Shown here piece by piece: positions 16,379 to 24,136 of a stretch of 64,000 bases of DNA; the first letter of the stretch is position 1, and each line of letters opens with the position of its first letter. Below the pieces are notes generated by a model, which ran no database searches, had not been told where the DNA came from, and was given only the letters and a program-made list of their open reading frames with translations. Source of the DNA: Armatimonadota bacterium (GTDB lineage: Bacteria > Armatimonadota > Fimbriimonadia > Fimbriimonadales > ATM1); contig QEUM01000010.1 in NCBI GenBank assembly GCA_003577165.1, positions 1 to 64,000 of the forward strand, read 5' to 3'. A program made the translations under genes and the position numbers.

Positions 16379-17986
16379 ATGCGCAACTTGGGGATCCTGT
16401 TGGGGCTGGCATTCGCTGCATCGGCGCATGCGTCTGTGACGCTCGTGCCCCTGGATTCCCGACCTGCGACGGGACAGTATCCGCAGATGCTCGGGCACAT
16501 CGCCGGGGAGAGAGTGAGTCTGCCCCCCACCGGACTGCTCGGGCGGTTCACCGAGCCAGGCAAGGCTGAGGCGGTCTGCCAGTGGCTGCTCGCGCAAGAC
16601 CTTTCCGAATCTTCGTCGCTCGTGATTAGCGCGGACATGCTGGCCTACGGTGGACTGGTGGAATCGAGGCTGCCGACGGTCAGCGTTCAAAAGGCAGTCG
16701 AGCGCATCGGCACGATTCGCAAGGTTCGCGCGAAGTGGCCGGGCAAACGCCTGTTCGTTTTCAGTTCCCTGATGCGCACCGCGCCAACGGCGACGTCAAC
16801 GACCGCGAGTTGGAGAATGCACCTCGCTCGCTACGTGGAACTCAAGGAGCGGTACCAGCGAACCGGCGAGAGGTTCCTACTGGGACAGATGGAGTCGCAT
16901 CGCTCCAAATTCTCGAGTCGGGAGCTGGAAAAGTATTACGCGGCCCGCAAGCGCAACATGGAAGTGCACAAGGCGCTCATCAAGATGGTTAAGGAGGGCG
17001 CGATCGATTATCTCGTCATCGGCGTTGACGATGCACAAAAGTACGGGCCTCACGTGCCGGAGACGAAAGAGCTGCGATCGCTCATCGACTCGCTCTCCAT
17101 TGGCGGGCTCGTCTACATTTGCGACGGCGTCGATCAACTTGGCAACTTACTCGTCAGCAGGGCGCTGCTGAGGGAAGCGAAGTGGATGCCTCAAGTGTAC
17201 GTGCGATTCTCTGATCCGGCGCAGGCCAACAAGGCCGCCCCGTACGAGACTCGGCCTCTTGCGATTACGGTGCGAGATCAGATCATCGTCAGCGGCGCGC
17301 GACCTGCCGCCTCGCCTGATTCTGCGGACTTTCAACTTTATCTCAACGCGCCCGGAGCGGATGCGCAGCATCTCGACTTCTTCGCCCTCACCATGTTAGG
17401 GAGTCCGACGAAGACGCTGATGGTGGCTGTTGCGGACGTGAATTTCAGCAAGGACGGGGCCGCCGATCCACAATTGGTCAGCAAAATCTGGAAGTCACAA
17501 AACATCGAGAGCCTTCTTGCCTTTGCGGGCTGGAACACCGCGAGCAACACGATCGGCACTTCCGTGCCGCACGCGAACCTGTATCTCTTGTCGAAGCGGC
17601 TGAACGCGGACGCATTCACAAGGGAAAAGGCTCATCGCGAGTTTTTGTTCCACCGATTTATCAACGACTACGCATTTCACCGATTCGTGCGGCCCGCCGC
17701 GTATCGAATGGCGGACTCCGATCCATCGGGTTCACGCGAGGAACTGTCGGCTTCCTCATGGAAGAAACTTGAGCAGTGGGTCGCGAGGAACACCGAGGGT
17801 CTGATCGTGCGCTACTTCGAAGACCTTTTCCGCGGCGAAAAGTTTTGGGCGCAAGAGATGCAGTACGAGGTCATGGGCATCTCGGGCATCGAAGTCAGTT
17901 TGCCGTGGCCGCGCGTGTTCGAGGCGAGAATTGCGTTCGACTTCGTCGTGTCGCCCGTCGTCGGTCTGGGTTCAGGCGGCTTGTAG
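16379..17986 (+). CDS. DUF4127-family exported protein
   Basis: 535 residues from ATG 16379. A signal peptide (RNLGILLGLAFAASAHA) precedes VTLVPLDSRPATGQYPQMLG, the typical opening of DUF4127 proteins, where 'PLD.RP.....' is conserved. Further family-like segments are SLVISADMLAYGGLVESRLP, YLVIGVDDAQKYGPHVPE and FAGWNTASNTIGTSVPHA. The biochemical role of the family is not established. The 3' end overlaps the convergent purC gene by 15 bp. Confidence 0.85.
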   Translation: MRNLGILLGLAFAASAHASVTLVPLDSRPATGQYPQMLGHIAGERVSLPPTGLLGRFTEPGKAEAVCQWLLAQDLSESSSLVISADMLAYGGLVESRLPTVSVQKAVERIGTIRKVRAKWPGKRLFVFSSLMRTAPTATSTTASWRMHLARYVELKERYQRTGERFLLGQMESHRSKFSSRELEKYYAARKRNMEVHKALIKMVKEGAIDYLVIGVDDAQKYGPHVPETKELRSLIDSLSIGGLVYICDGVDQLGNLLVSRALLREAKWMPQVYVRFSDPAQANKAAPYETRPLAITVRDQIIVSGARPAASPDSADFQLYLNAPGADAQHLDFFALTMLGSPTKTLMVAVADVNFSKDGAADPQLVSKIWKSQNIESLLAFAGWNTASNTIGTSVPHANLYLLSKRLNADAFTREKAHREFLFHRFINDYAFHRFVRPAAYRMADSDPSGSREELSASSWKKLEQWVARNTEGLIVRYFEDLFRGEKFWAQEMQYEVMGISGIEVSLPWPRVFEARIAFDFVVSPVVGLGSGGL

Positions 17987-18916
17987 TCGGGGCTCTCTTC
18001 CCGTGATCCTCCGAAAGATCTCGATGTAACGGCTTCTCGTCTCTTGCACGACAGAATCCGGGAGAACCGGACCCGGCGCGGTTTTGTCCCAATCGAGCGT
18101 CTCCAGATAGTTTCTGACGAATTGTTTGTCGAGGCTTTCCTGCTCCGCGCCCGGGCGGTACTTGTCGGCGGGCCAGTATCGGGAACTGTCGGGAGTGAAG
18201 GCCTCGTCGATGAGCAGAATGCGGCCGTCTTGGGATCCGAATTCCAGCTTCGTGTCCGCGAGGAGAATGCCGACCGTTTCGCAGATACGGCTCGCGCGCG
18301 CAAAGAGATCGAGAGTGTACTTCTTCAATTCTTGGAGGCAGTCGTCCCCGACGATTTGCGCCGCCCGCTGTTCGTCAATGTTCTCATCGTGGCCTTCGTT
18401 CGCTTTCGTCGCCGGAGTGAAGATCGGTTCGGGAAGGCGGCCACACCGTTGAATTCCCGCCGGCAGAGGGATGCCATGAAGGGTCACGTCGCGTTCCCCC
18501 CCTCCGGCGGCGATGTATTCCTTGTATAGGGATCCCGCGAGATAAGCACGCGCGACGCACTCAATCGGAAACGGTTGGCACTTGTGGACGAGCATCGAAC
18601 GTCCGGAGAGAGATTCGTGATCGTACGCAGTCCCGAGCCTTTCACGAATCTCATCGTCGTTTGTGGCGATGCAGTGATTCGGAACCACTGCTGCAAGACT
18701 TTCGAACCAGAATGCGCTCAGTTGGTTGAGGATTCGGCCCTTGTCAGGAATGCCATTCGGGAGTACGACGTCGAATGCGCTGATGCGATCCGTCGCTACC
18801 ATCAATAGAGAGTCCCCAAGGTCGTAGACTTCTCGAACTTTTCCCGAGCGAAGTTTCGGGAACGGGATTTCGATGGAAACGACGGCGGGCATCGGAGAAG
18901 TATAGCCTGAGTTCAT
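17972..18916 (-). CDS. purC: Phosphoribosylaminoimidazole-succinocarboxamide synthase
   Basis: A 314-residue SAICAR synthetase (ATP-grasp-like fold), purine pathway step joining CAIR and aspartate. Visible motifs: RSGKVREVYDLGD, VATDRISAFDVVLPNGIPDK, VECARAYLAGS-type region (ECVARAYLAGSLYKEY) and LIDEAFTPDSSRYW. The length is that of the longer eukaryote-like PurC class. The start at ATG 18916 has AAAGGA 7-8 nt upstream and overlaps the permease stop by 4 bp (ATGA), so it is translationally coupled to an unrelated transporter; an internal ATG at 18892 is an alternative. Confidence 0.95.
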   Translation of the reverse strand: MNSGYTSPMPAVVSIEIPFPKLRSGKVREVYDLGDSLLMVATDRISAFDVVLPNGIPDKGRILNQLSAFWFESLAAVVPNHCIATNDDEIRERLGTAYDHESLSGRSMLVHKCQPFPIECVARAYLAGSLYKEYIAAGGGERDVTLHGIPLPAGIQRCGRLPEPIFTPATKANEGHDENIDEQRAAQIVGDDCLQELKKYTLDLFARASRICETVGILLADTKLEFGSQDGRILLIDEAFTPDSSRYWPADKYRPGAEQESLDKQFVRNYLETLDWDKTAPGPVLPDSVVQETRSRYIEIFRRITGREPRLQAA

Positions 18917-19926
18917 GACGAGTTCCTTTTGCGAAGCGCGATGAACAGAAACGGTGCGCCCACGAGAGCGGTCACGACGCCGACGTTGATTTCGCGATCC
19001 GGGACGACTCTCTGGGCGGCCAGGTCGGCAAGCAGAAGAGCGCAAGCGCCCGCGAGCGCCGAGAGAGGCATGACGCGAGACACCCTCGAGCCGGCGATGG
19101 TTCTTACGATGTGCGGCACGAACAGGCCGACGAAGCCGACGATCCCGACGATGGATACTGCGGCAGAAGTCATGCATGCGCCGGAGATGAGGACCTTTCT
19201 TTTGAGGCGCTCCGCATCGACGCCAAGCGTCGTCGCGCTCTCCTCGCCGAGCGCGAACACGTCCAGAGATCGCGCGGTTGAGAGAAGCACAAAGAAGGAT
19301 CCGATGAACACGACGGAGATGGTTGCTACGTGCAGCCAATTCGTCGCGCGCAGGTCTCCGAGCAGCCAAGAAAGGACCTGCACGGCGTCCTGTCCCGCCA
19401 GCACAAGGATGAGCGTGATGACCGCCCAAAGACAGGCGCCCACGGTGACACCTGCTAAGAGAAGCGAAGACACATTGAGCGTCGCCCCGGCCCGCGCGAG
19501 CGCGAAGACGAGCACGAGCGTTGCGATCGCCGACGCGAATGCGAACGCGACGAGCGCAAGACCCCCGAGTGCGGTCGCCAAACCGAACACTGTCGCGAGC
19601 GCGCCACCCACGGCCGCACCGCTGCTGACACCAATCACGTAGGGGTCCGCCAGAGGATTTCGAAAGAGCGCTTGAAACGCTGCGCCTGCAGACCCGAGCG
19701 ACGCGCCGACGAGGATCGCAGCGACCGCGCGCGGAAGGCGGAGGTGCCAGAACAGAACTTGATCCGGACTTCCGTGCAGCGCATCCGGACCGGAGAGAAG
19801 CGCATTCCAAAGCCTCGCAAAGGTCATCCACTCGGTCGAGCCCGCCGACAGATAGAGAACCAACAACAGGATGCCGAAGAGTGCGATCAGAGGGCCGGGG
19901 CGGCGCCACGATGGAAGTTTCGGCAC
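18913..19926 (-). CDS. FecCD/BtuC-family ABC transporter permease
   Basis: 337 residues from GTG 19926, the family's usual length; it moves iron-siderophore, heme or cobalamin complexes across the inner membrane as a homodimer. About ten hydrophobic helices are visible, and the signatures LPRAVAAILVGASLGSAGAAFQ, NPLADPYVIGVSSGAAVG and GFVGLFVPHIVRTIAG match FecCD permeases. No binding protein or ATPase adjoins it; purC follows by ATGA overlap. A -10-like CATAAT lies 6 nt before the start and is shared in a palindrome with the divergent aminotransferase promoter. Confidence 0.92.
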   Translation of the reverse strand: MPKLPSWRRPGPLIALFGILLLVLYLSAGSTEWMTFARLWNALLSGPDALHGSPDQVLFWHLRLPRAVAAILVGASLGSAGAAFQALFRNPLADPYVIGVSSGAAVGGALATVFGLATALGGLALVAFAFASAIATLVLVFALARAGATLNVSSLLLAGVTVGACLWAVITLILVLAGQDAVQVLSWLLGDLRATNWLHVATISVVFIGSFFVLLSTARSLDVFALGEESATTLGVDAERLKRKVLISGACMTSAAVSIVGIVGFVGLFVPHIVRTIAGSRVSRVMPLSALAGACALLLADLAAQRVVPDREINVGVVTALVGAPFLFIALRKRNSS

Positions 19927-19932
19927 GGGTGG

Positions 19933-19954
19933 ATTATGCGCGAACGCGTATAAT
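19933..19954. promoter_or_regulatory. Palindromic divergent promoter, leaderless on both sides
   Basis: The 22-bp dyad ATTATnCGCG-AA-CGCGnATAAT holds one -10 box per arm: TATAAT (19949-19954, plus) and CATAAT (19938-19933, minus). The plus start codon ATG (19962) is 7 nt after its box and the minus GTG (19926) is 6 nt after its box. No -35 consensus is clear. The symmetry could serve a dimeric regulator acting on both genes. Confidence 0.65.
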
Positions 19955-19961
19955 CGCCTCG

Positions 19962-21137
19962 ATGCTTTCCAACCGAATGGCTTCTTTGAAGCCGTCGCCG
20001 ACAATGGCAATCACCGCGAAAGTTCGAGAACTTGCGGCGGCGGGCAAGGACGTCATCGGTTTCGGCGCAGGCGAACCGGACTTCGCGACGCCCGAGATCG
20101 TCCGGGAAGCCGGGATACAAGCCATCCGAGAGGGTTTCACTCGGTACACTGCCGGCCCCGGAATCGTCGAGTTGCGCGAGGCCATCTGCGAGAAGCTTCT
20201 CGCCGACAACGGAGTCACAGTTTCCGCAAGCGAGGTGATCGTGTCTGCCGGCGCGAAGCAGTGCATCTACAACGCGCTGATGGCTTTGGTAAATCCCGGC
20301 GACGAGGTGATCCTCGTGTCACCGTTCTGGATGACGTACGCCGATCAAGTGTTGCTTGCGGGGGGGGTTCCAGTCGTGGTGACGACGACGGTCGAGCAGG
20401 GGTTCGTTCCCGGCGTCGAGCAGATCGCGGAAGCGATCACCGACAAGACGAAGGCGATCGTCATCAACAGCCCGAGCAACCCGACGGGCGCGGTTTATCC
20501 TGAGGACGTGCTTCGTGGCATCGCGGCGTTGGCCGTTTCGCGCGGCATGTGGATCATCAGCGACGAGATTTATGAGAAACTCCTTTATGACGGCTTCGAG
20601 CACGTGAGCGTCGCGTCGTTCGGCCCGGAAGTCGCCGAGCGGACGCTTACGGTCGGAGGGCTGAGCAAGAGTTTCGCGATGACCGGCTGGCGCATCGGTT
20701 ATGCGGCTGGGCCGAAGGGTGTCATCGACGCCATGGCGACGATTCAAGATCAGGTCACCAGCAACGCGTGCAGTATTTCTCAGCGCGCGGCGATCGCAGC
20801 CTTGAGGGCGGACGGGTCGGTGATCTCGGAGATGGTCGAGGAATTCGACAAGAGGCGCTGCGTGCTGATGTCGGAACTTTCCCGTTTACCCGGCGTCAGG
20901 TTTGCGCGGCCGCACGGCGCTTTTTATGTGTTCGCAGATTTCTCAGAGGCGGTGCAAGGGGTCGCTTGCGACGATGTCGTTCTTGCGCAGCATCTTCTCG
21001 AATCGCAGTACGTTGCGTGCGTTCCGGGCTCTGTCTTCGGTGGTCCGAATCACCTGCGCCTGACGTACACGGTTTCCCGCGAGCGAGTTGCAGAAGGCGT
21101 AGCACGAATCAGGGAGGGACTGAAATCTCTGCGTTAG
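19962..21137 (+). CDS. Pyridoxal-phosphate aminotransferase, class I (aspartate-type)
   Basis: 391 residues starting MLSNRMASLKPSPTMAI, the typical opening of the Ib subgroup (aspC/patA-like). Key parts: VIGFGAGEPDFATPE, NSPSNPTG, the PLP lysine in GGLSKSFAMTGWRIGY, and a C-terminal LRLTYTVS with the substrate-binding Arg. It transfers the amino group between aspartate (or similar) and 2-oxoglutarate. The start lies 7 nt after a TATAAT, with no ribosome-binding site, so translation is likely leaderless. Its 3' end overlaps the RNase III gene. Confidence 0.93.
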   Translation: MLSNRMASLKPSPTMAITAKVRELAAAGKDVIGFGAGEPDFATPEIVREAGIQAIREGFTRYTAGPGIVELREAICEKLLADNGVTVSASEVIVSAGAKQCIYNALMALVNPGDEVILVSPFWMTYADQVLLAGGVPVVVTTTVEQGFVPGVEQIAEAITDKTKAIVINSPSNPTGAVYPEDVLRGIAALAVSRGMWIISDEIYEKLLYDGFEHVSVASFGPEVAERTLTVGGLSKSFAMTGWRIGYAAGPKGVIDAMATIQDQVTSNACSISQRAAIAALRADGSVISEMVEEFDKRRCVLMSELSRLPGVRFARPHGAFYVFADFSEAVQGVACDDVVLAQHLLESQYVACVPGSVFGGPNHLRLTYTVSRERVAEGVARIREGLKSLR

Positions 21138-21844
21138 AAGGGCTTGATGTTCCGGTTCGAGACCTCGGCCTTCTGAGGCTTGCCCTTCGCCACAGATCCG
21201 CGACGGACGATCCTGTCACGAATTCGTACGAGCGGCTGGAGTTCTTCGGCGACTCGATCCTCGGCCTCATCATCGCACAGTATCTGTATGAGCACTTTCC
21301 AGAGTGGGATCAGGGGATGCTGAGCAAGGCGAAGGCGACGATCGTTCAGGAGGCCCCGCTTGCGGAGGCGGCCACCCGGCTGGGGCTGCAGAACTTCATA
21401 GAAGTTTCGGCCACGGAGGCGGCTGCGATGGGCCACATGAGGGCCGCAGTGCTCGCCGACGTGTTCGAGGCGATCATCGGAGCGATCTACATCGAGCAGG
21501 GCCTTCCGATCGCTAGGTGGTTCGTGCTAGAGCACCTCAACCCGTACCTCGAGGAGGTCGCGAGGGGCCGCGTCGCTGCGGGGGACTTTAAGTCGAAGTT
21601 GCAGGAGGTCGCCCAGGCGCGGTGGCGGAGCACGCCGATCTATCGCCAGGTGGGCGAAGCCGGCGATCCCCACTCGAAGCAGTTCGTGATCGAGGTGGTC
21701 CTGGACGGAGAGGTCATGGGTTCAGGGACCGGCCGGAGCAAGAAGGAAGCCGAGCAGGCGGCCGCGAGGGACGCCCTGGAGTTGATCGAGCGTTTCGAGG
21801 CGCTAAGGGCCTCTCGGTCGGAAGGGCCTGTCGAGCGCCACTAA
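21125..21844 (+). CDS. rnc: Ribonuclease III, probably with an ATC start codon
   Basis: About 239 residues. The RNase III domain shows LRLALRHRSAT, the catalytic signature ERLEFFGDSILGL and DVFEAIIGAIY with the second acidic pair. A double-stranded RNA-binding domain follows (DFKSKLQEVAQARW... to SKKEAEQAAARDAL). No ATG, GTG or TTG is in frame near the expected N-terminus. AGGGAGG at 21111-21117 is followed 7 nt later by ATC (21125), giving (M)SALEGLDVPVRDLGLLRLAL, which fits the family length. The gene overlaps the aminotransferase 3' end by 13 bp. Confidence 0.9.
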   Translation: MSALEGLDVPVRDLGLLRLALRHRSATDDPVTNSYERLEFFGDSILGLIIAQYLYEHFPEWDQGMLSKAKATIVQEAPLAEAATRLGLQNFIEVSATEAAAMGHMRAAVLADVFEAIIGAIYIEQGLPIARWFVLEHLNPYLEEVARGRVAAGDFKSKLQEVAQARWRSTPIYRQVGEAGDPHSKQFVIEVVLDGEVMGSGTGRSKKEAEQAAARDALELIERFEALRASRSEGPVERH

Positions 21845-21977
21845 CTGCCCGTTGGCACGAATTCTGCCCCTCTCTGCGTAGAATCTGTGCGAAGCCAGGG
21901 AACGCGCTGGCAACTTTTGTAGTCCCACTACTTGTGGCCGCGCAATGGCTGCGCACAGAAGAGTAGGAGCTAATTTG

Positions 21978-22700
21978 ATGTTACGAATCGGCATGTCCGT
22001 GATGCTTGCCGCCCTGTTCGCCGCAGGGGTGGTTGCCCAGATGCCCAGAAACGCCTTCCTCGAGAAGCCCGCGACAACTCGCGATGCGCTTGTGCGCCAG
22101 GTCAGCACGTATCCGGAAGTGATGGACAGGTACGTCCGACACTTCCAGATGATGCCGGACGACGTGGTCGCCTTCTTCAGCAAGCTGTCGCTTCGAAAAC
22201 TCGACCAAGACACAGAGATGGAAGTCTTCAACGTGCCTCACGCGACAGGCGTGCTGCGCGCGGAGAAGCAGGTCGTGAAGCGCGGCGAGGCCGTTTGGGT
22301 CGACGAATCCGGTCGCATCGTGATGGTCGCGCACTGCGGAAACCCCGTCGTCAGGACCGACAGGGCCGAAGAGCCCGATGCTAAGCCACAGACCAGTGTT
22401 CAAGCGGAAGAAAAGCCGATGGGCGCGGGTGCGGTTACCGTCGACATCGTCGCCCCGACTCCTGCGCCACCTGCGGAGCCGGTTGCGCCCGACGTGGAAT
22501 TCGTCGTGCCCGGCGCGGGCGGCAGTTCGATGGTCGAGGAAGCTGCCGGATTCGATTTTCCTGGCATCGCCTTCCTGCCCACGGTGCTCGTCGGATTCCG
22601 CGGATCGGACAACGAACCGATTCCCGAGCCGGCAACAGTCTTCGGACTCTCCGCGGGCGTCGCTTATCTTGTAGCCCGGTCGCGCAAACTGCGCCACTAA
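21978..22700 (+). CDS. PEP-CTERM sorted secreted protein
   Basis: 240 residues from ATG 21978 with AGGAG 8 nt upstream. Signal peptide: LRIGMSVMLAALFAAGVVAQ. The middle is helical and charged, then Pro/Ala-rich (DIVAPTPAPPAEPVAPDVE). The C-terminus is a PEP-CTERM signal: IPEPATVFGLSAGVAYLVA followed by RSRKLRH. Presumed exosortase substrate; body function unknown. A hairpin terminator follows. Confidence 0.85.
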   Translation: MLRIGMSVMLAALFAAGVVAQMPRNAFLEKPATTRDALVRQVSTYPEVMDRYVRHFQMMPDDVVAFFSKLSLRKLDQDTEMEVFNVPHATGVLRAEKQVVKRGEAVWVDESGRIVMVAHCGNPVVRTDRAEEPDAKPQTSVQAEEKPMGAGAVTVDIVAPTPAPPAEPVAPDVEFVVPGAGGSSMVEEAAGFDFPGIAFLPTVLVGFRGSDNEPIPEPATVFGLSAGVAYLVARSRKLRH

Positions 22701-22722
22701 CCAAATAGTCAACGAGACAATA

Positions 22723-22758
22723 AGACGTGAGTCTTCGCCGGATGGCGAACTCACGTCT
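22723..22758. terminator. Intergenic hairpin terminator, possibly bidirectional
   Basis: The stem AGACGTGAG / CTCACGTCT continues, after a TC bulge, as TTCGCC / GGCGAA around a GGAT loop. It lies between the convergent PEP-CTERM and M24 peptidase genes. The following TCGCTTCTG is only moderately T-rich. Confidence 0.6.
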
Positions 22759-22836
22759 TCGCTTCTGTGGAGTGCCGCCCGTTGATCGAATGGCGGTTCT
22801 GTTCGGACGACGGATCGCCTCAAATGCAGAGCTGGC

Positions 22837-23940
22837 TTAGTTCGGGATCTCCGGGAGCGTCGAAGGCGGCTCCATGTTTAGCGACTCGTGTCCCGTGTCG
22901 GTCACCGTGACGATGTTCTCGATGCGCACTCCAAACTGTCCCGGGATGTAGATTCCCGGTTCAACGCTGAAGCACTGGCCGACTTCCAGCGGGGAGGTGC
23001 TGCCGCGCACGATGTGCGGAGGCTCGTGGCCCATCATTCCGATCCCGTGTCCGGTTCGATGAACGAAGTACTGCCCGAATCCCGCCTCTTCGATCACGGC
23101 CCTTGCGGCTCGATCGATCGCCTCACACGGAACGCCCGGTCGAATGGCGTCTCGTGCGGCCATGTGCGCGCGGTACACGACGTCGTACACCTTTTTGGCC
23201 TCCGATGAGGCCCGACCGACGCACGCGGTCCTGGTGATGTCGCTCAAATAGTTCTCAACGGAGCAGCCCCAGTCTACGACGACAACGTCGCCCTCTTTCA
23301 TCGCTGTCTTCGAGGTTGCGTGATGCGGCTCGGCGCCGTTCGGTCCTGCGGCAACGATGCAGAACGTGGGAGTGCCCCCCCCTGACTGCATTGCTGCGCG
23401 AACGAGAGTTTCACATTCGGCCTCTGTGACGCCGGGTCGAGCGTTCTGGAGAAACGCATCCCAGGCAGCGTCGGCGATTTGCGCTGCCTTACGCATGAGT
23501 CCGATCTCCCTGGAGTCCTTTCGCTTGCGAAGTTCGGCCATCACATCGCCTGCCGCTTTGAAGAGAGCAGCGGGGAGAGCCTGCTGCATCCTCAAAAGAT
23601 GGGCCGCTATGAGTTCGTCGTCCACTCCGATGACCGCGGTGCGCAAGCCCCACTCGACTCCAAGTTGCTCGAATAGTTCGCCCGCGTCGTCTCCGTCGCT
23701 CCACGTTCGGATGTCGGCGACTCCCGTATGGGAGGCGTGCGTCGCGCTGAGGGCCGGTGCGATGATCGCCGGGGAGCCTTCAGGCCGGATCGCCATGAGG
23801 AGCATCCTTTCGCCTCCTCCCTCAAAGAACGAGGCGAGGTAACCCATGGAAATCGGGGTGCAGGCGATGTAGCAGTCGAGCCCGTGATCCAGCAGGAGTC
23901 GCTGAAATCGGGAGAGTCGCTCCTGGTCGAGTCCAGCCAT
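22837..23940 (-). CDS. M24-family metallopeptidase (Xaa-Pro aminopeptidase-like)
   Basis: 367 residues from ATG 23940. An N-terminal creatinase-like domain (residues 1-130) precedes the pita-bread catalytic domain. All five metal ligands are visible: the Asp pair in VVDWGCSVENYLSDITRT, the His in HRTGHGIGMMGHEPPH, and the Glu residues in EPGIYIPGQFGVRIENIVTV. It should cleave an N-terminal residue before proline. A CATACT -10 (23949-23954, minus) ends 8 nt before the ATG, implying a leaderless or near-leaderless transcript. Confidence 0.9.
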   Translation of the reverse strand: MAGLDQERLSRFQRLLLDHGLDCYIACTPISMGYLASFFEGGGERMLLMAIRPEGSPAIIAPALSATHASHTGVADIRTWSDGDDAGELFEQLGVEWGLRTAVIGVDDELIAAHLLRMQQALPAALFKAAGDVMAELRKRKDSREIGLMRKAAQIADAAWDAFLQNARPGVTEAECETLVRAAMQSGGGTPTFCIVAAGPNGAEPHHATSKTAMKEGDVVVVDWGCSVENYLSDITRTACVGRASSEAKKVYDVVYRAHMAARDAIRPGVPCEAIDRAARAVIEEAGFGQYFVHRTGHGIGMMGHEPPHIVRGSTSPLEVGQCFSVEPGIYIPGQFGVRIENIVTVTDTGHESLNMEPPSTLPEIPN

Positions 23941-23948
23941 GGCGTCCG

Positions 23949-23954
23949 AGTATG
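23949..23954 (-). promoter_or_regulatory. -10 box of the M24 peptidase gene
   Basis: On the minus strand CATACT is followed by CGGACGCC and then the ATG at 23940. The same hexamer with the same 8-nt spacing precedes mutS. No matching -35 is seen. Confidence 0.45.
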
Positions 23955-23979
23955 GCAGGAGGCCGGGTCGGCCGGGCTG

Positions 23980-23985
23980 TATACT
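23980..23985 (+). promoter_or_regulatory. -10 box of the tRNA-Gln gene
   Basis: TATACT ends 12 nt before the mature 5' end of the tRNA at 23998, so transcription would begin about 6 nt before the tRNA. The -35 position is not recognisable. Confidence 0.5.
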
Positions 23986-23997
23986 CACGCCCTCCGC

Positions 23998-24071
23998 TGG
24001 CGGATCGTCCAATGGCAGGACACCAGACTTTGGATCTGGGAATCTAGGTTCGAATCCTAGTCCGCCAGCCA
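23998..24071 (+). tRNA. tRNA-Gln (anticodon TTG), CCA encoded
   Basis: A complete 74-nt cloverleaf. The acceptor stem TGGCGGA pairs with TCCGCCA (24061-24067), then discriminator G and an encoded CCA (24069-24071). The D arm is GTCCAATGGCAGGAC, the anticodon loop CTTTGGA reads UUG, and the T arm is CTAGG-TTCGAAT-CCTAG. It decodes CAA (and CAG by wobble) as glutamine. Confidence 0.97.
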
Positions 24072-24136
24072 GCCTTTTCCCACTCGCGGCAGCTCCAGGG
24101 CGCCGTTCGGACGCGGCTCACCCTGTTTCCTTCAGA

